Assembly: GCF_001704415.2 (NCBI RefSeq)
Contig: NC_030811.1
Location: 5,614,501 to 5,678,500, forward strand
Length of the DNA: 64,000 bases
Source: Capra hircus
Taxonomy: Eukaryota > Chordata > Mammalia > Artiodactyla > Bovidae
Reading direction: 5' to 3'
The translations under genes were made by a program, and so were the position numbers. Positions 21,561 through 32,287 of the stretch are shown piece after piece; the stretch's first letter is position 1; every line of letters starts with the position of its first letter. Under the pieces are notes generated by a model. The model did not search any database, was not told the DNA's origin, and worked only from the letters and a program-made list of their open reading frames with translations.

Positions 21561-22490
21561 TGGGGATCCTTGGGAAGCTGGTATGTGGGCGGGGGAGGGG
21601 GCATGAGTGAGCCTCAGAAAGTCACTCAGTGGTTCCACGAAGCAGCGGGGCTTTTCCAGCCACTGGTCTGCAGGAGGGACCCAGGACACGTGGCGGCCGC
21701 AGCACCCCTGCTATACCCACCCCCCGACCCCGGGCTGCCTGCTGACATGCTGTTACTGCCCGGACAAAGCCCCTCCAGTCTGGGGAGCGTCCGAGTGAGG
21801 GGGCTGGGTTTCAGGGACACGACCCTGTTGTTACCCAGCCCGTGCTGCGACTCCCACTGAGCATTCTGGGTGACTGAATGGCCCTGGCCGCTCCCAGAGT
21901 GGCTCCTTGTGAGATGGGGTGACTCGGGGTGGGGGCTACCGGCTGCCGGTGGGGAGGGGCCCCTCTGGGCATCCTGGGTGGAGGCAGGGCTGGCCTGAGG
22001 CCCCACCCTGCCGGGAGGTGGACACCTCGGGGGTGCACTCAGTGCCTGTCCCTTGCTCTCCCAGCTGAGAGGCCAGGGAGCCGGGGGCCTCAGGGTCCAG
22101 TCTGAGCAGCGGAAGCAACGGCCAGAGCGTGGGTTGGAGGCCGCCCGCGGGAGCATGGGCTTGAGCTGCTGTCGCTGCCACAGCTAGGGCCCAGGCCGGG
22201 CAGGTCCACGTCTTTCTTGTGAAGGCATTCCCTGGAAGCAAGTGGGGAGGGCTCCGGCCAGTGGCGTTATGGGCCTGCAGTTCGCCTTCCAGGGTGGGTC
22301 TTAGGGAAGCACATGTTGGGCTGCGGCACATGCTCTGGCCCCCGTCATCCCTGTGGTGGCTTCCTGGACTTGTCTTCACCGTCCACCACTGACCCTGTGG
22401 GACAGACGCTCTGGCCCTTTCAGAACCAGCTTCATGGCCTGGGGAGACTAGCAAAGGGGGCATTTTGAGAATCTCACTGGTTAAAAGCAA
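21561..22490. other. Unique GC-rich intronic sequence
   Basis: No repeat recognised. The 253-codon minus frame that overlaps its end includes Bov-tA sequence and is not a gene. Confidence 0.35.
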
Positions 22491-22695
22491 TGGGCTTCTC
22501 AGGTGTCTCAGTGGTAAAGAATCCACCTGCCAGGGCAGGAGATGTGGGTTCAGTCCCTGTGTGGGGGAGATCCCCTGGAGAAAGGAACGGCTACCCACTC
22601 CAGGATTCTTGCCTGGAGAGTCCCATGGACAGAGGAGCCTGGCGGGCTGCAGTCCAGGGGGTTGCAAAGAGTCGGATGTGTCTGAGCAGGCACAC
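22491..22695 (+). mobile_element. Bov-tA SINE
   Basis: Full length from GGGCTTCTCAGGTGTCTCAG to AGAGTCGGATGTGTCTGAGC. Confidence 0.93.
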
Positions 22696-22944
22696 ACTGG
22701 TCAAAGGCAGGGCGAGGTGGGAGCCTGACTTCTGGTCCAGGGCTGTGAACAGCTTCTCCGGCTCCCTCACCTCCGACTAAGAAGGCTTGGTGTCTCCTTC
22801 GGTGCCTGAGGACCAGGAACAGGAGAGGCCAGAGACTCGGAGCCTGGACGGGGGGCCAGATGGCATAGGTTGGCTGTGGCTCTGGATCCCCCCTGCTTGG
22901 ACCCTCAGGGAAGTCATGTGACACCTCCCCCCCCCCCGCCACGC

Positions 22945-23075
22945 CCTGTTTCCTCATTTCTCAGGGGCCACAAAGCCTCCCTCAAGGGGTGTGGTGAGAA
23001 TAAATCAGATTAAATCTGTTTGCAGATCGCCCCAAACAATGCCTGGTACATGAGCCGCTGAATACAAGGCTGGGG
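22945..23075 (+). repeat. MIR (sense)
   Basis: CTGTTTCCTCATTTCTCAGG, GTGGTGAGAATAAATCAGAT and AACAATGCCTGGTACATGAG follow the MIR 3' half. Confidence 0.65.
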
Positions 23076-23195
23076 AGTTATGCTTTCTCGTCAAAGAACT
23101 GAAGCTAACCCTTAGAGGATACCATTCTAACAGCATCTTTCTAGAACATGCATCCCTAACCGTCTAAGCAGGAACATCCCCTTCTCGCTGTAATA

Positions 23196-23350
23196 AACCT
23201 GTTTTTTTTGGGGGGGGGGTGGAGTGGCTTACTGGGTCTTTGCTGGGGTTCAAGAGTTAACGGCATGCAGGATTAATTGGCCCATGGCATGTAGGATCTT
23301 ATTTCCCCGACCAGGGATTGAACCCACGTCTCCTGCACTGGTAGGCCGTG
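23196..23350 (-). mobile_element. CHR-type SINE, diverged, with a T/G homopolymer tail
   Basis: The T8G10 run stands where the A-rich tail should be. CATGTAGGATCTTATTTCCC, CCAGGGATTGAACCCACGTC and CTGCACTGGTAGGCC are recognisable. The head is missing. Confidence 0.72.
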
Positions 23351-23776
23351 TCAACTTAAAACATTATCACATCCTTAAAGTTGAGAGTTATGTTTTATTC
23401 AGTGGGAAGTTTTAGGACTTCAAGCCCAGGACAGAGCATCTCAAATAACCCTGAGAGAACTGCTCTGAGGAGGCGAGGGGAGGAGTCAGGTTATATGGAA
23501 GTTTTGCAGTGAGGGGCAGGTCGTCTGAACATCGAAACAGTATTGTTAACTAAAGGAAGTCAGATATCCCAAGTTAAGCTAGCACTTTGCTATGTGTGGG
23601 AAAATTCAAGAATCTCGGCTTGCTGAAATCATTCCTTTCATATGTATATCAGCTATCCTGGACAGGATCCTAAGGTTTTTTGTACCCTGAACTCCCTTGC
23701 AGGTCCCTGTAGGGAGTGGCTGCAGCCTGCTGCTGCCTGATCACTTCCCGAGTGCCCTTAGGGCTCACGAGCTCAC
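23351..23776. other. Unique intronic sequence
   Basis: No repeat family recognised; an AT-balanced stretch. Confidence 0.35.
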
Positions 23777-23925
23777 ATTGGTGGTGGTGGTGGTGGTGGT
23801 GGTGGTGGTTTAGTCGTGTCCAACTCTTGCAACCCCGTGGACAGAGGAGCCTGACGGGCTACAGTCCATGGAATTCTCCAGGCAAGAGTACTGGAGTGGG
23901 TTGCCATTTCCTTCTCCAGGCTTAC
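23777..23925 (-). mobile_element. BovA SINE fragment with (TGG)n and an internal micro-inversion
   Basis: A (TGG)11 tract (about 23779-23811) leads into TTTAGTCGTGTCCAACTCTT and GCAACCCC, in antisense orientation. Bases 23836-23871 then read in the opposite (sense) orientation (GTGGACAGAGGAGCCTGACG...ACAGTCCATGG). Antisense sequence resumes at GAATTCTCCAGGCAAGAGTA. Confidence 0.9.
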
Positions 23926-24752
23926 ATTGGAGGGTGGCAACTGCTGATGACTGTGGCATCCTTGTTTACTATCGTATCACGGCAGGAAATATTCCATTTC
24001 TGTAAAGTGGATTCTCAACCACTGGACCGCAAGCAAGCCCCTATAATGAACCTTCTTTTCATGCCTCAGCAGCACCACTATGAGTGGCCGTGGCCGAGCC
24101 TGCTCCTGGCCTGAGTCTCCTGCGGGCAGCTCCCCTCCAACCTCCCTGGGTCCCTCTGGTTTCTGCCCTTCATACACCACAGCCAGGACACCAGCTGGAA
24201 CAGGCCAGGAGGCAGCCAGTATCAAGAGCAAACCCACCGAGGATGCGGCTGCACCGGGCACTCTGTGGCATCGTAGCCCGCCATCATGGCTGTGGTTGAG
24301 GAAAGGTAGGGAGCCCAGGGTGTGGCTGCCAGGGAGGCTGCTAAGTCACACCCTGTCCCTGGGCCCCTACTGATGGCCTGGGTCGTTCTCAGTGGAGTTT
24401 GCTCTGTCGGTTGTGTCCCTGGGGGTCATCAGGAAGGCCAGACTTGGCTTGACTGGGCCTTGGTGGCTGGAAGTTGCCGGTTGGCAGGGACTCCCATGGC
24501 CGGATCCAAACTCATTTGGGCTGGTTTTCCCTGTGATGGGGAGCTGCAGTATTTCACCAGCACTGGGTGATTGCTTTGGAATCTCACCTTCCTCCAGGGA
24601 AGATGCCGTCTGTGTCTGACCTGCTAACAAGGTGGTTCCTCGGACCTTGTTTCATCTTTACTTTCATCAGTAGGGCTCAGGAGACCCAGACTGTAGGCTT
24701 GAAGTCCTATCCTCAGTGACACTGATCTTGGGAATTAGGGGGTGAAGACCTG
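23926..24752. other. Unique intronic sequence
   Basis: No repeat or exon recognised in about 0.8 kb. Confidence 0.35.
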
Positions 24753-24980
24753 GGCTTCTCAAGTGGCACCAGTGGTGAAGAGCCCGCGTGCTAATGCAGG
24801 AGACGTTAAGAGACGAAGGTCCGATCCCCGGGTTGGGGAGATCCCCTGGAGAAGGGCATGGCAGCCCACTACAGCATTCTTGCCTGGAGAATCCCACGGA
24901 CAGAGAAGCCTGGTGGGCTACAGTCCATAGGGTCTCAAAGAGTTGGACATGACTGAAGCGACTTGGCATGCATGCGTGCT
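24753..24980 (+). mobile_element. Bov-tA SINE
   Basis: GGGCTTCTCAAGTGGCACCA is the head, the body carries GAGATCCCCTGGAGAAGGGC, and it ends GGACATGACTGAAGCGACTT followed by GCATGCATGCGTGC. Confidence 0.92.
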
Positions 24981-26386
24981 TCCTGAACCTGGTGTGTGGA
25001 AGTATCTAGTGAAGAGGCAATAGGGGAGGCGGTGTGTGAGGCCAGCTCAGTCCTGACACCCCTGTGGGCCTGGTGCTGACTTAGAGCGTGCCCTAGGGGA
25101 GCAGGCAGACCCTCAGCTCTTGCTGTAATTCTAGACCAGCCCCAGAGCCTGGGCACCCAGAGCCCAAAATTCACTCGGATGCTCAGAAGCTCCAGGAGGA
25201 CCTCAGAAAGCTGATCTTTTGGTCCATGGGACTGTTTTCTCTCTGGGTCGTTGTAAAAATCGACTGCACCGACGCTCACATTGCCTGTCTCTGTGAAGTG
25301 CCCGCTTCCCTTCCTGTTGCCCGCAGCTGCTCTGTTGGCCGGGCACAGCTGCGTCCCATGGCCCCTTACATAAGATCAGGAGCTGGCCTGGCGGGCACAC
25401 ATGCCTGCTAAGTCAGGCTCCCAGATAGGCCGAGCTTAGGGGTCATGGACAGCTCCCCCAGCCTACGCCCGTCCCTCCTGGGCAGGGAGACCCTGCCTCA
25501 CTGGCAGGCACAGCACGAGAAAGCCGCAGAGCAACCTCTGGTGCGCTCACAAGAGCTCATTAGGTCCCTCTGTGTATCAGCTCAGCAGCCCCCTACCACC
25601 TGTCTCCCTAAGGAGTGTCTGCCGCAGACAGCTTGGCTGTGGCAGGAACTGCACCCGACGGTCCCCAGGGCCTGTGCCCCGTGATGGACGGTCCCCAGGG
25701 CCAGCGCCCTGTGAGGGATGGTGCTGGCGGACGATGCTGCTGTGTGCAGTCTGCTGGACTAATGCTGCGGGGCTCAGTGCCGGACAGCCAACTTTCCCGG
25801 CAGGATCAACTTTGGATTCTTGTTCATCTCCGTGCGTGCGTGCGTGTGTTTTATGACCAGGGTGAGCAAAGGGAACAAATGCAATAATCCTTTGTTTTCT
25901 TGGTGTTACTTAAAAGGAAGTGGGCTCTTCTCTTATCAGCGGGAGTGAAAAGGGAACCTGCCATGCTCCTCGGACTCTGATACCCGAGCTTGATAACAGA
26001 GCATTTCATCATGTGTTTCAAGACGCCCAGGCCTCTGGTCAGGGCGGCCAAAAGTTCAGCCCGATCGCTTTTACATCTTATCAGAACCTTGAGAAAGCCT
26101 CATTCGCCTGCTCCTCATCAGGCGTTTGGCGTTTGGCTGTCAGTTCACCTGTGTATCTGACCGGAGATAGTGGCTGATACTCAAAAAAAAAAATTAAGCT
26201 CTCATTCAGCTCAGGGTTTTCTGTTTCCCTGCAGCTGAGGCTGCCAGGGGAGGCCTGTTGAGCACTAACTTTTGGGGACACGCTCCACCCGCTGGGTCTG
26301 AAGTTTGGGATTGTCAGACTGGGGTTCAAAAGCTGATCTCCACCATGTCCCAGCCCTACTTCTGCCGTGCTTTCCTGCCCGCCAAC
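24981..26386. other. Unique intronic sequence
   Basis: About 1.4 kb with no recognised interspersed repeat. A short duplication of ACGGTCCCCAGGGCC lies near 25659 and 25687, and a CGTGCGTGCGTGTG run near 25832-25848. Confidence 0.35.
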
Positions 26387-26517
26387 ATCTCTCTCTCTCT
26401 AGCTCTGTGTCTCTCCTTCTCTCTCTGTCTCTCTCTGTGTGTCTCTCCTCTCTTTTTCTCTCTCTGTCTCTCTCTCTCTGTCTCTCTCCTTCTCTCTCTG
26501 TCTCTCTCTCTCCAAGT
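26387..26517. repeat. (CT)n/(CTGT)n low-complexity tract
   Basis: An impure CT microsatellite with interspersed TGTCTC units. It produces low-complexity Ser/Leu reading frames on the + strand. Confidence 0.95.
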
Positions 26518-27106
26518 CTTGGCACCCCTGCATACAGAGGGATAACTTCCTCCCTCACAGGTGGTGCTGGGCTCCCTCAGAGGCGACATGTAGCCCAGCA
26601 CGTTGCCGAAGTTCCGCAAAGGCTCCAATGCTAGTCTCCTCCTCATTTCTCTCCAGGGAGATTAATGCGTGTGAATAGAAACCTCAGATAAAGGCAAGCA
26701 GAACCCCCAGTGAACGTGCACGTCTTTCGTGAACACGTGTACGCTGTTCAGATGATGTTATTCGTAACCATCCCAACATAGAGACTCCGCGGGTGCCCAC
26801 AGCAGTCAGGATGCTGAAGGCGCTGCAGTGAGTTCAAGGATGGAGCATTCTGCGGCCACGTGCGGTGAGTGTGGTGCACGCATTGCACAAACAAGGTGAG
26901 GAAGAGGAGCCTGGTGTCAAAGAACATGGACGCAACAAGCAGGTCTCCTGGATGATGTTCGAATCAATATGGGGATCGCCTTCCGAGGCGGGGGGCACCT
27001 CTGCGGGGCTCCTGGGAGTCAGTACCATTCTGCACCTTGCCTGAGAGCTGCCTCACTTTGTGCCAATTCGTCTAGTCATTTGCTCAAAACTGGTGCATTT
27101 TTTTCT
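26518..27106. other. Unique intronic sequence
   Basis: No repeat or exon recognised. Confidence 0.35.
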
Positions 27107-27368
27107 ATTGTTGCTCAGTCACCAAGTCATGTCCGACTCTTTGCAACCCCATGGACTGCAGCACGCCAGGCTTCCCTGTCCTTCACTGTCTCCCAGAGTT
27201 TGCTCAAATTCATGTCTGTTGAGTCAGTGATGCCCTCCGACCATCTCATCCTCTGTCGTCCCTTTCTCCTCCTGCCCTCAATCTTTCCCAGCATCGGAGT
27301 CTTTTCCAATGAGTCGGCTTTTCCCATCAGGTGGCCAGGGTATTGGAGCTTCAGCGTCAGTCCTTTTC
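27107..27368 (-). mobile_element. BovB 3' terminal fragment, antisense
   Basis: It runs from TTGTTGCTCAGTCACCAAGT to GAGCTTCAGCGTCAGTCCTT. It lies directly beside the 3' terminus of the next BovB copy in the same orientation. Confidence 0.9.
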
Positions 27369-27371
27369 TGT

Positions 27372-28574
27372 ATTCAGTTCAGTTCAGTTCAGTTCAGTCG
27401 CTCAGTCATGTCCGACTCTTTGTGACCCCATGAATCACAGCACGCCAGGCTTCCCTGTTCATCACCATCTCCCAGAGTTCACTCAGACTCACGTCCATTG
27501 AGTCCGTGATGCCATCCAGCCATCTCATCCTCTGTTGTCCCCTTCTCCTCCTGCCCCCAATCCCTCCCAGCATCAGAGTTTTTTCCAATGAGTCAACTCT
27601 TCGCAGGAGGTGGCCAAAGTACTGGAGTTTCAGCTTTAGCATCATTCCTTCCAAAGAAATCCCAGGGCTGATCTCCTTCAGAATGGACTGGTCAGATCTC
27701 CTTGCAGTCCAAGGGACTCTCAAGAGTCTTCTCCAACACCACAGTTCAAAAGCATCAATTCTTCGTCGCTAAGCCTTCTTCACAGTCCAACTCTCACATC
27801 CATACATGACCACAGGAAAAACCATAGCCTTGACTAGACAGACCTTAGTCAGCAAAGTAATGTCTCTGCTTTTGAATATGCTATCTAGGTTGGTCATAAC
27901 TTTTCTTCCAAGGAGTAAGCGTCTTTTAATTTCATGGCTGCAGTCACCATCTGCAGTGATTTTGGAGCCCAAAAAAATAAAGTCTGACACTGTTTCCACT
28001 GTTTCCCCATTTATTTCCCATGAAGTGATGGGACCAGATGCCATGATCTTCGTTTTCTGAATGTTGAGCTTTAAGCCAACTTTTTCACTCTCCTCTTTCA
28101 CTTTCATTAAGAGGCTTTTTAGCTCCTCTTCACTTTCTGCCCTAAGGGTGGTGTCATCTGCATATCTGAGGTTATTGATATTTCTCCTGGCAATCTTGAT
28201 TCCAGCTTGTGTTTCTTTCAGTCCAGCGTTTCTCATGATGTACTCTGCATAGAAGTTAAATAAGCAGGGGGACAATATACAGCCTTGACGTACTCCTTTT
28301 CCTATTTGGAACCAGTCTGTTGTTCCATGTCCAGTTCTAACTGTTGCTTCCTGACCTGCATACAGATTTCTCAAGAGGCAGGTCAGGTGGTCTGGTATTC
28401 CCATCTCTTGAAGAACTTTCCACAGTTTATAGTGATCCACACAGTCAAAGACTTTGGCATAGTCAATAAAGCAGAAATAGATGTTTTTCTGGAACTCTCT
28501 TGCTTTTTCCATGATCCAACGGATGTTGGCAGTTTGATCTCTGGTTCCTCCAATAAAGCATTTCTCAAACCACA
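27372..28574 (-). mobile_element. BovB (RTE) LINE, 5'-truncated, RT half open with YADD intact
   Basis: This is the longest BovB copy in the window. The minus strand has an open frame at 28575-27769 covering FIDYAKVFDCVDH, LLRNLYAGQEATVRTGHGTT, GVRQGCILSP, YADDTTL (28164-28153) and YGCESWTVKKA. The stop at the end is shared with the copy at 959. The endonuclease and N-terminal RT portions are absent, so it is not autonomous. The 3' tail is (TTCAG)n read on the + strand at about 27376-27398. Confidence 0.95.
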
Positions 28575-29288
28575 AGCAACAAGATGTTGGGGGAGGAGGG
28601 ACACTATCAAGTTCATTTCATTGATGAAACAGACAGAAGAGAGTGGGGGGAGCTGTACTGTAGAAACTTGGGGTCCGACCTGGGAGCAGAATTGCTGCTG
28701 TCCAGGAAGGAGATGCGAGTGGGGTCGGGGCAATGCTGATTCATGTAAGTTTCAAACTCACCGGAAGAGCAAGCGGGAGAGCTCTGTGAATAGACTTTCT
28801 TGCTGAGAGCAGCTGCAGAGTGTTATTCATGATAGCAGAGAAGAGCCATCTTTTCCCTTCCCCTCTGTGCCTCTGGGCCCTGCTGACGAGTGGGTCAGAG
28901 AACTCAAAATGGTGTTAAAGCAGGATGAGTGGCTGGAAGGGAGGGTAGGGTGGGCGGGTCTTTCTGCCTGGTGTTCCTTTCCTTCATTTCCCTTTCTCTT
29001 TCTCTTTGGGCAAAGTGGTGTGTGCTGCCCTGAAAGGAGAGGTGAGCGGTGCTCAGACTGTATGAAAGCTCGGAGGCCACTTTGTGCTTTTGACAGCTGG
29101 GCCTCGGCCTTACTCTGTCCCAGTTCTCCAGCCTCTGGCCTTGTGGGGCTCGCCAGCGGCCCTAAACTTGGGCTCCCAGGATACCTCTGGGCTCTGGTCC
29201 TCACCTCCTTGGCATCTCCCTACTCCCCTGGCCATGCCCCTCAGGCCTTCGCATGATCGTCTTTCCTTCATTCTGGTGTCTTATCCTG
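28575..29288. other. Unique intronic sequence
   Basis: No repeat or exon recognised; short T-rich stretch near 28990. Confidence 0.35.
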
Positions 29289-29484
29289 GGCTTCCCTGTG
29301 GCTCAGCTGGTAAAGAATCTGCCTGCAGTGAGGGAACCTGGGTTCCATCCCTGGGTCGGGCAGATCCCCTGGAGAAGGGAAAGGCTACCCCCTCCAGTAT
29401 TCTGGCCTGGAGAATTCCATGGACTGTATAGTCCATGGGATTGCAAAGAGTCAGACATGACTGAGCAACTTTGGCTTCACTCAC
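29289..29484 (+). mobile_element. Bov-tA SINE
   Basis: GGGCTTCCCTGTGGCTCAGC to CAGACATGACTGAGCAACTT. It carries the GGACTGTATAGTCCATGG variant centre. Confidence 0.93.
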
Positions 29485-29487
29485 TGT

Positions 29488-29635
29488 CTTATTTATCTGT
29501 TTGGCTGCGCTGGGTCTTAGTGCACACTCTTAGCTGTGGTGTGTGGTCTCTAGTTCCCCAACCCAGGGATCAAACCTGGGCCCTCCCGCATTGGGAGCTC
29601 AGAGTCTCAGCCACTGAACCACCAGGGAAGTCCCC
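29488..29635 (-). mobile_element. CHR-type SINE, short form
   Basis: TCTTATTTATCTGTTTGGCT starts the tail side, GGGATCAAACCTGGGCCCTC is box B, and the head is GAACCACCAGGGAAGTCCC. It lies tail to tail with the preceding Bov-tA. Confidence 0.88.
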
Positions 29636-30054
29636 CATGCTGCCATCTTATTAGCCAATAATGTGGATATTTTAACTCGGGGTTCTTGGGACTGTGAATG
29701 CTCCATCCTAAGGACTATGTTACTAGGTGATTGATGAACTTGAGAGTTGCATTTGTCTGGACCCAGAGTGGATATGATGTGCCCTTGGCAGGCTTACTTG
29801 CAGATGAGGAGAGACAGCAAACCTACAGAAGAGATAAGTAATTAATAGATGGGGGTGACTCCCTCCGTTTTGAAGGACTTTTTGACTTTTCCTGAAAATC
29901 GAACCATTGATCTTTGCTTCTGTCTTAAAAAGGCATGCAGTGGAACAGCACTGTCCAGTAGATCTGTGGGTAGAGACGAAAGTGTCCCGCTGTCTGTGCT
30001 GTCCAGTGTGATAGCCACCAGCCACGCGTGGCCTGGGAGTACCAGCAATATGGA

Positions 30055-30560
30055 CGGGGTTGCTGTAACAAGACTGCCAACCAGGCGGCTTAAAGCAATA
30101 GATATTTCTCTCTCAGTTCTGGAGGCTGGAAGTCTAAAATCGATGTGTCAGAAGGTGGTCTCCTTCTCATGGGCTCTGCAGGAGAGTCGGTCCCAGGTCT
30201 GCCCCTGGCCGCTGGCATCATTGCTGCCCCATGGCTTGTGGCTACTTCCCTCCCATCTCTGTCTCCCTCCTCACGTGGCCTTCCCCTCATGTGTCTGTGA
30301 CCAGATTTTCCTCTTGGCTTCCCCGTGGCTCAGATGGTTAAGAATCTGCCTGCAGTGTAAGAGACTGGGGTTCTATCCCTGGATTAGAAAGATCCCCTGG
30401 AGGAGGGCACGGCAACCCACTCCAGTATTCTTGCCTGGAGAATCTCATGGACAGAGGAGCCTGGCGGGCTACAGTCCATGGGGTCGCAAAGAGTCGGACA
30501 CGGCTGAGCGACTTCACTTCTAATGACCTCGTGTTAACTTGATTTTCTCTGTAAAGACCA
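30055..30560 (-). mobile_element. MLT1-type LTR, antisense, split by a SINE
   Basis: GGGGTTGCTGTAACAAGACT, GGCGGCTTAAAGCAATAGAT and TCAGTTCTGGAGGCTGGAAG mark the left part. After the Bov-tA at 30315-30522, TAATGACCTCGTGTTAACTT resumes the LTR. Confidence 0.78.
30315..30522 (+). mobile_element. Bov-tA SINE inside MLT1
   Basis: TGGCTTCCCCGTGGCTCAGA to GGACACGGCTGAGCGACTTC, full length and little diverged in the 3' half. Confidence 0.93.
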
Positions 30561-30949
30561 TAGTGTGCAATGTGCTTAGTCGTTTGTGACAGATGGTGGC
30601 AGCAGGCCACAGTCCCCCTCCACAAGCCTGTTCCTTCCTTACCCCACCTCCCCCAATGGATCTAACCCTAATCATTCTCAAAGACCAGCCTCATCCAAGA
30701 ATCAACCCCACCACCATCGCCGCCACCATGCCTACAGGTCTTTGCTCTGCTGTGTACCAGGCTCCTTATCTTACTTTCATTTATTTGTGAACACCCTCTG
30801 TTTTCCCAAAAAGGGTTTATGCACACTCATCATGTGCTTCCTTGCACCGTGCCTTAATGGGCTCATACATTTCTGTCTCTTCAGCCTGTTCCATTATATG
30901 AAGCACAGGATCTCTGGTTCATACCTTTTTATCCCTGTCCAAACACTTC
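30561..30949. other. Unique intronic sequence
   Basis: No repeat recognised. A strong Kozak-like GCCGCCACCATG occurs at 30719-30730 but opens only a 20-codon frame. Confidence 0.35.
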
Positions 30950-31130
30950 ACTCCCCGATGGCTCAGCCGGTAAAGAATCTGCTTGCAGTGCAAGACACAA
31001 AGGAGGTATAGATTCAGTACCTGGGTCAGGAAGATCCCCTGGATGAGGAAATGGCAACCCACTCCAGCATTCTTGCCTGGAGAATTCCATGGACAGAGGA
31101 GCCTGGCGGGCTACTTACAGTCCATAGGGC
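30950..31130 (+). mobile_element. Bov-tA SINE, 3' truncated
   Basis: CCCCGATGGCTCAGCCGGTA to GGCGGGCTACTTACAGTCCA. A short TACT insertion interrupts the 3' part, and the terminal CAAAGAGTC block is missing. Confidence 0.9.
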
Positions 31131-31802
31131 TAAGCACCCAGGCAAACAGTGTGCAGCCAGTGCCCAGTAAATGCTTATCATCTCATCAACTGATTATTTC
31201 AAAGCAAGAACACTCTGAAAGGGCCCTTTGCCTTGTCTTAAGTGAAAAGTAAACATCTCCAGCAGGATGGGGAAAGCTCTTTATACCAGTCTCCTCCATG
31301 ATAAAGGCTGCAAAAGAAATGTTGCTGACTAGGGAACATTTCTACTCTAGGGAATCAGAGGTACCAGGCTCACCGCGGTAACCCTAGCACCTCCCTCTTG
31401 CAGGGGGTTGAGACTGTACCCTTGACCGTATCCACCCAGGCCAATCTCCCTCACATCTGTTGGGAGATCAGCCAGCAGCAGCCTCACCCAAAGGACGAAG
31501 GCAGCCTTTGTGGAGGAGGGGGGCACCCAGGCAGGAACTCTGCCCAGAGATCTTAACTGCTGCTGAGCCCTTGTGACAACTGTTCATGTGGCTTCTCAGG
31601 CATGTCCTACTAACATGAGGGTGAACTTTTTACAGTTGACGCCTCAGCCGTCAAGGGGGGACGGTTCCACTCGAGCGGGAAAAGGAGATTAAGGTCAGAG
31701 GTAAAGGGGTGGCCTTGAACATCCCCAGGGTGTCTCGGGGTGTTGCTCAGGGTTGCTGGGAAGGCTGCTGGCTTGCCAACTGTCTCCTTCTAACTGAAAC
31801 TC
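31131..31802. other. Unique intronic sequence
   Basis: About 0.7 kb with no recognised repeat or exon. Confidence 0.35.
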
Positions 31803-32287
31803 TTGTTGCTGTTCAGTCACTCAGTCATGCCCGACTCTTTGTGACCCCACAAAGACTGCTACACACCAGGCTTCACCATCTCCCGGAGTTTGCTGAAACT
31901 CGTGTCCGTTGAGTCAGTGATGCCATCCAACCATCTCATCCTCTGTCGTCCCCTTCTCCTCCTGCCTCCAATCTTTCCCAGCATCAGGGTCTTTTCCAAT
32001 GAGCCAGCTCTTCGCATCAGGTGGCCAAAGTATTAGAGTTTCAGCTTTAGCATCAGTCCTTCCAATGAACACTCAGGACTGATTTCCTTTAGAATGGACT
32101 GGTTGGACCTCCTTGCAGTCCAAGGGACTCTCAAGAGTGTTCTCCAACACCACAGTTCAAAAGCATCAATTCTTCGGCGCTCAGCCTTCTCTATGCTCCA
32201 GCTCTCGTATCAGTACATGACTACTGGAAAAGCCATAGATTTGACTTTATGGACCTTTGTCAGCAAAGGTGATGTGTCTGCTTTTTA
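31803..32287 (-). mobile_element. BovB 3' end, antisense
   Basis: TGTTGCTGTTCAGTCACTCA to GGTGATGTGTCTGCTTTTTA. It covers the C-terminal tail and the last part of the RT-linked region; no RT catalytic motif remains. Confidence 0.93.

Noticed and set aside
20973..21689. Minus-strand open frame (238 codons) with a Gly/Arg/Glu repeat
   Set aside because: It is the translation of the polypyrimidine tract's complement (GGGGAGGGG-type sequence); no coding evidence.
21936..22697. Minus-strand open frame (253 codons)
   Set aside because: Its first part is translated Bov-tA SINE and the rest is GC-rich noncoding sequence.
30719..30787. Perfect Kozak context GCCGCCACCATG
   Set aside because: It opens only 20 codons with no splice donor or similarity; chance occurrence in a CCACCATC-rich stretch.
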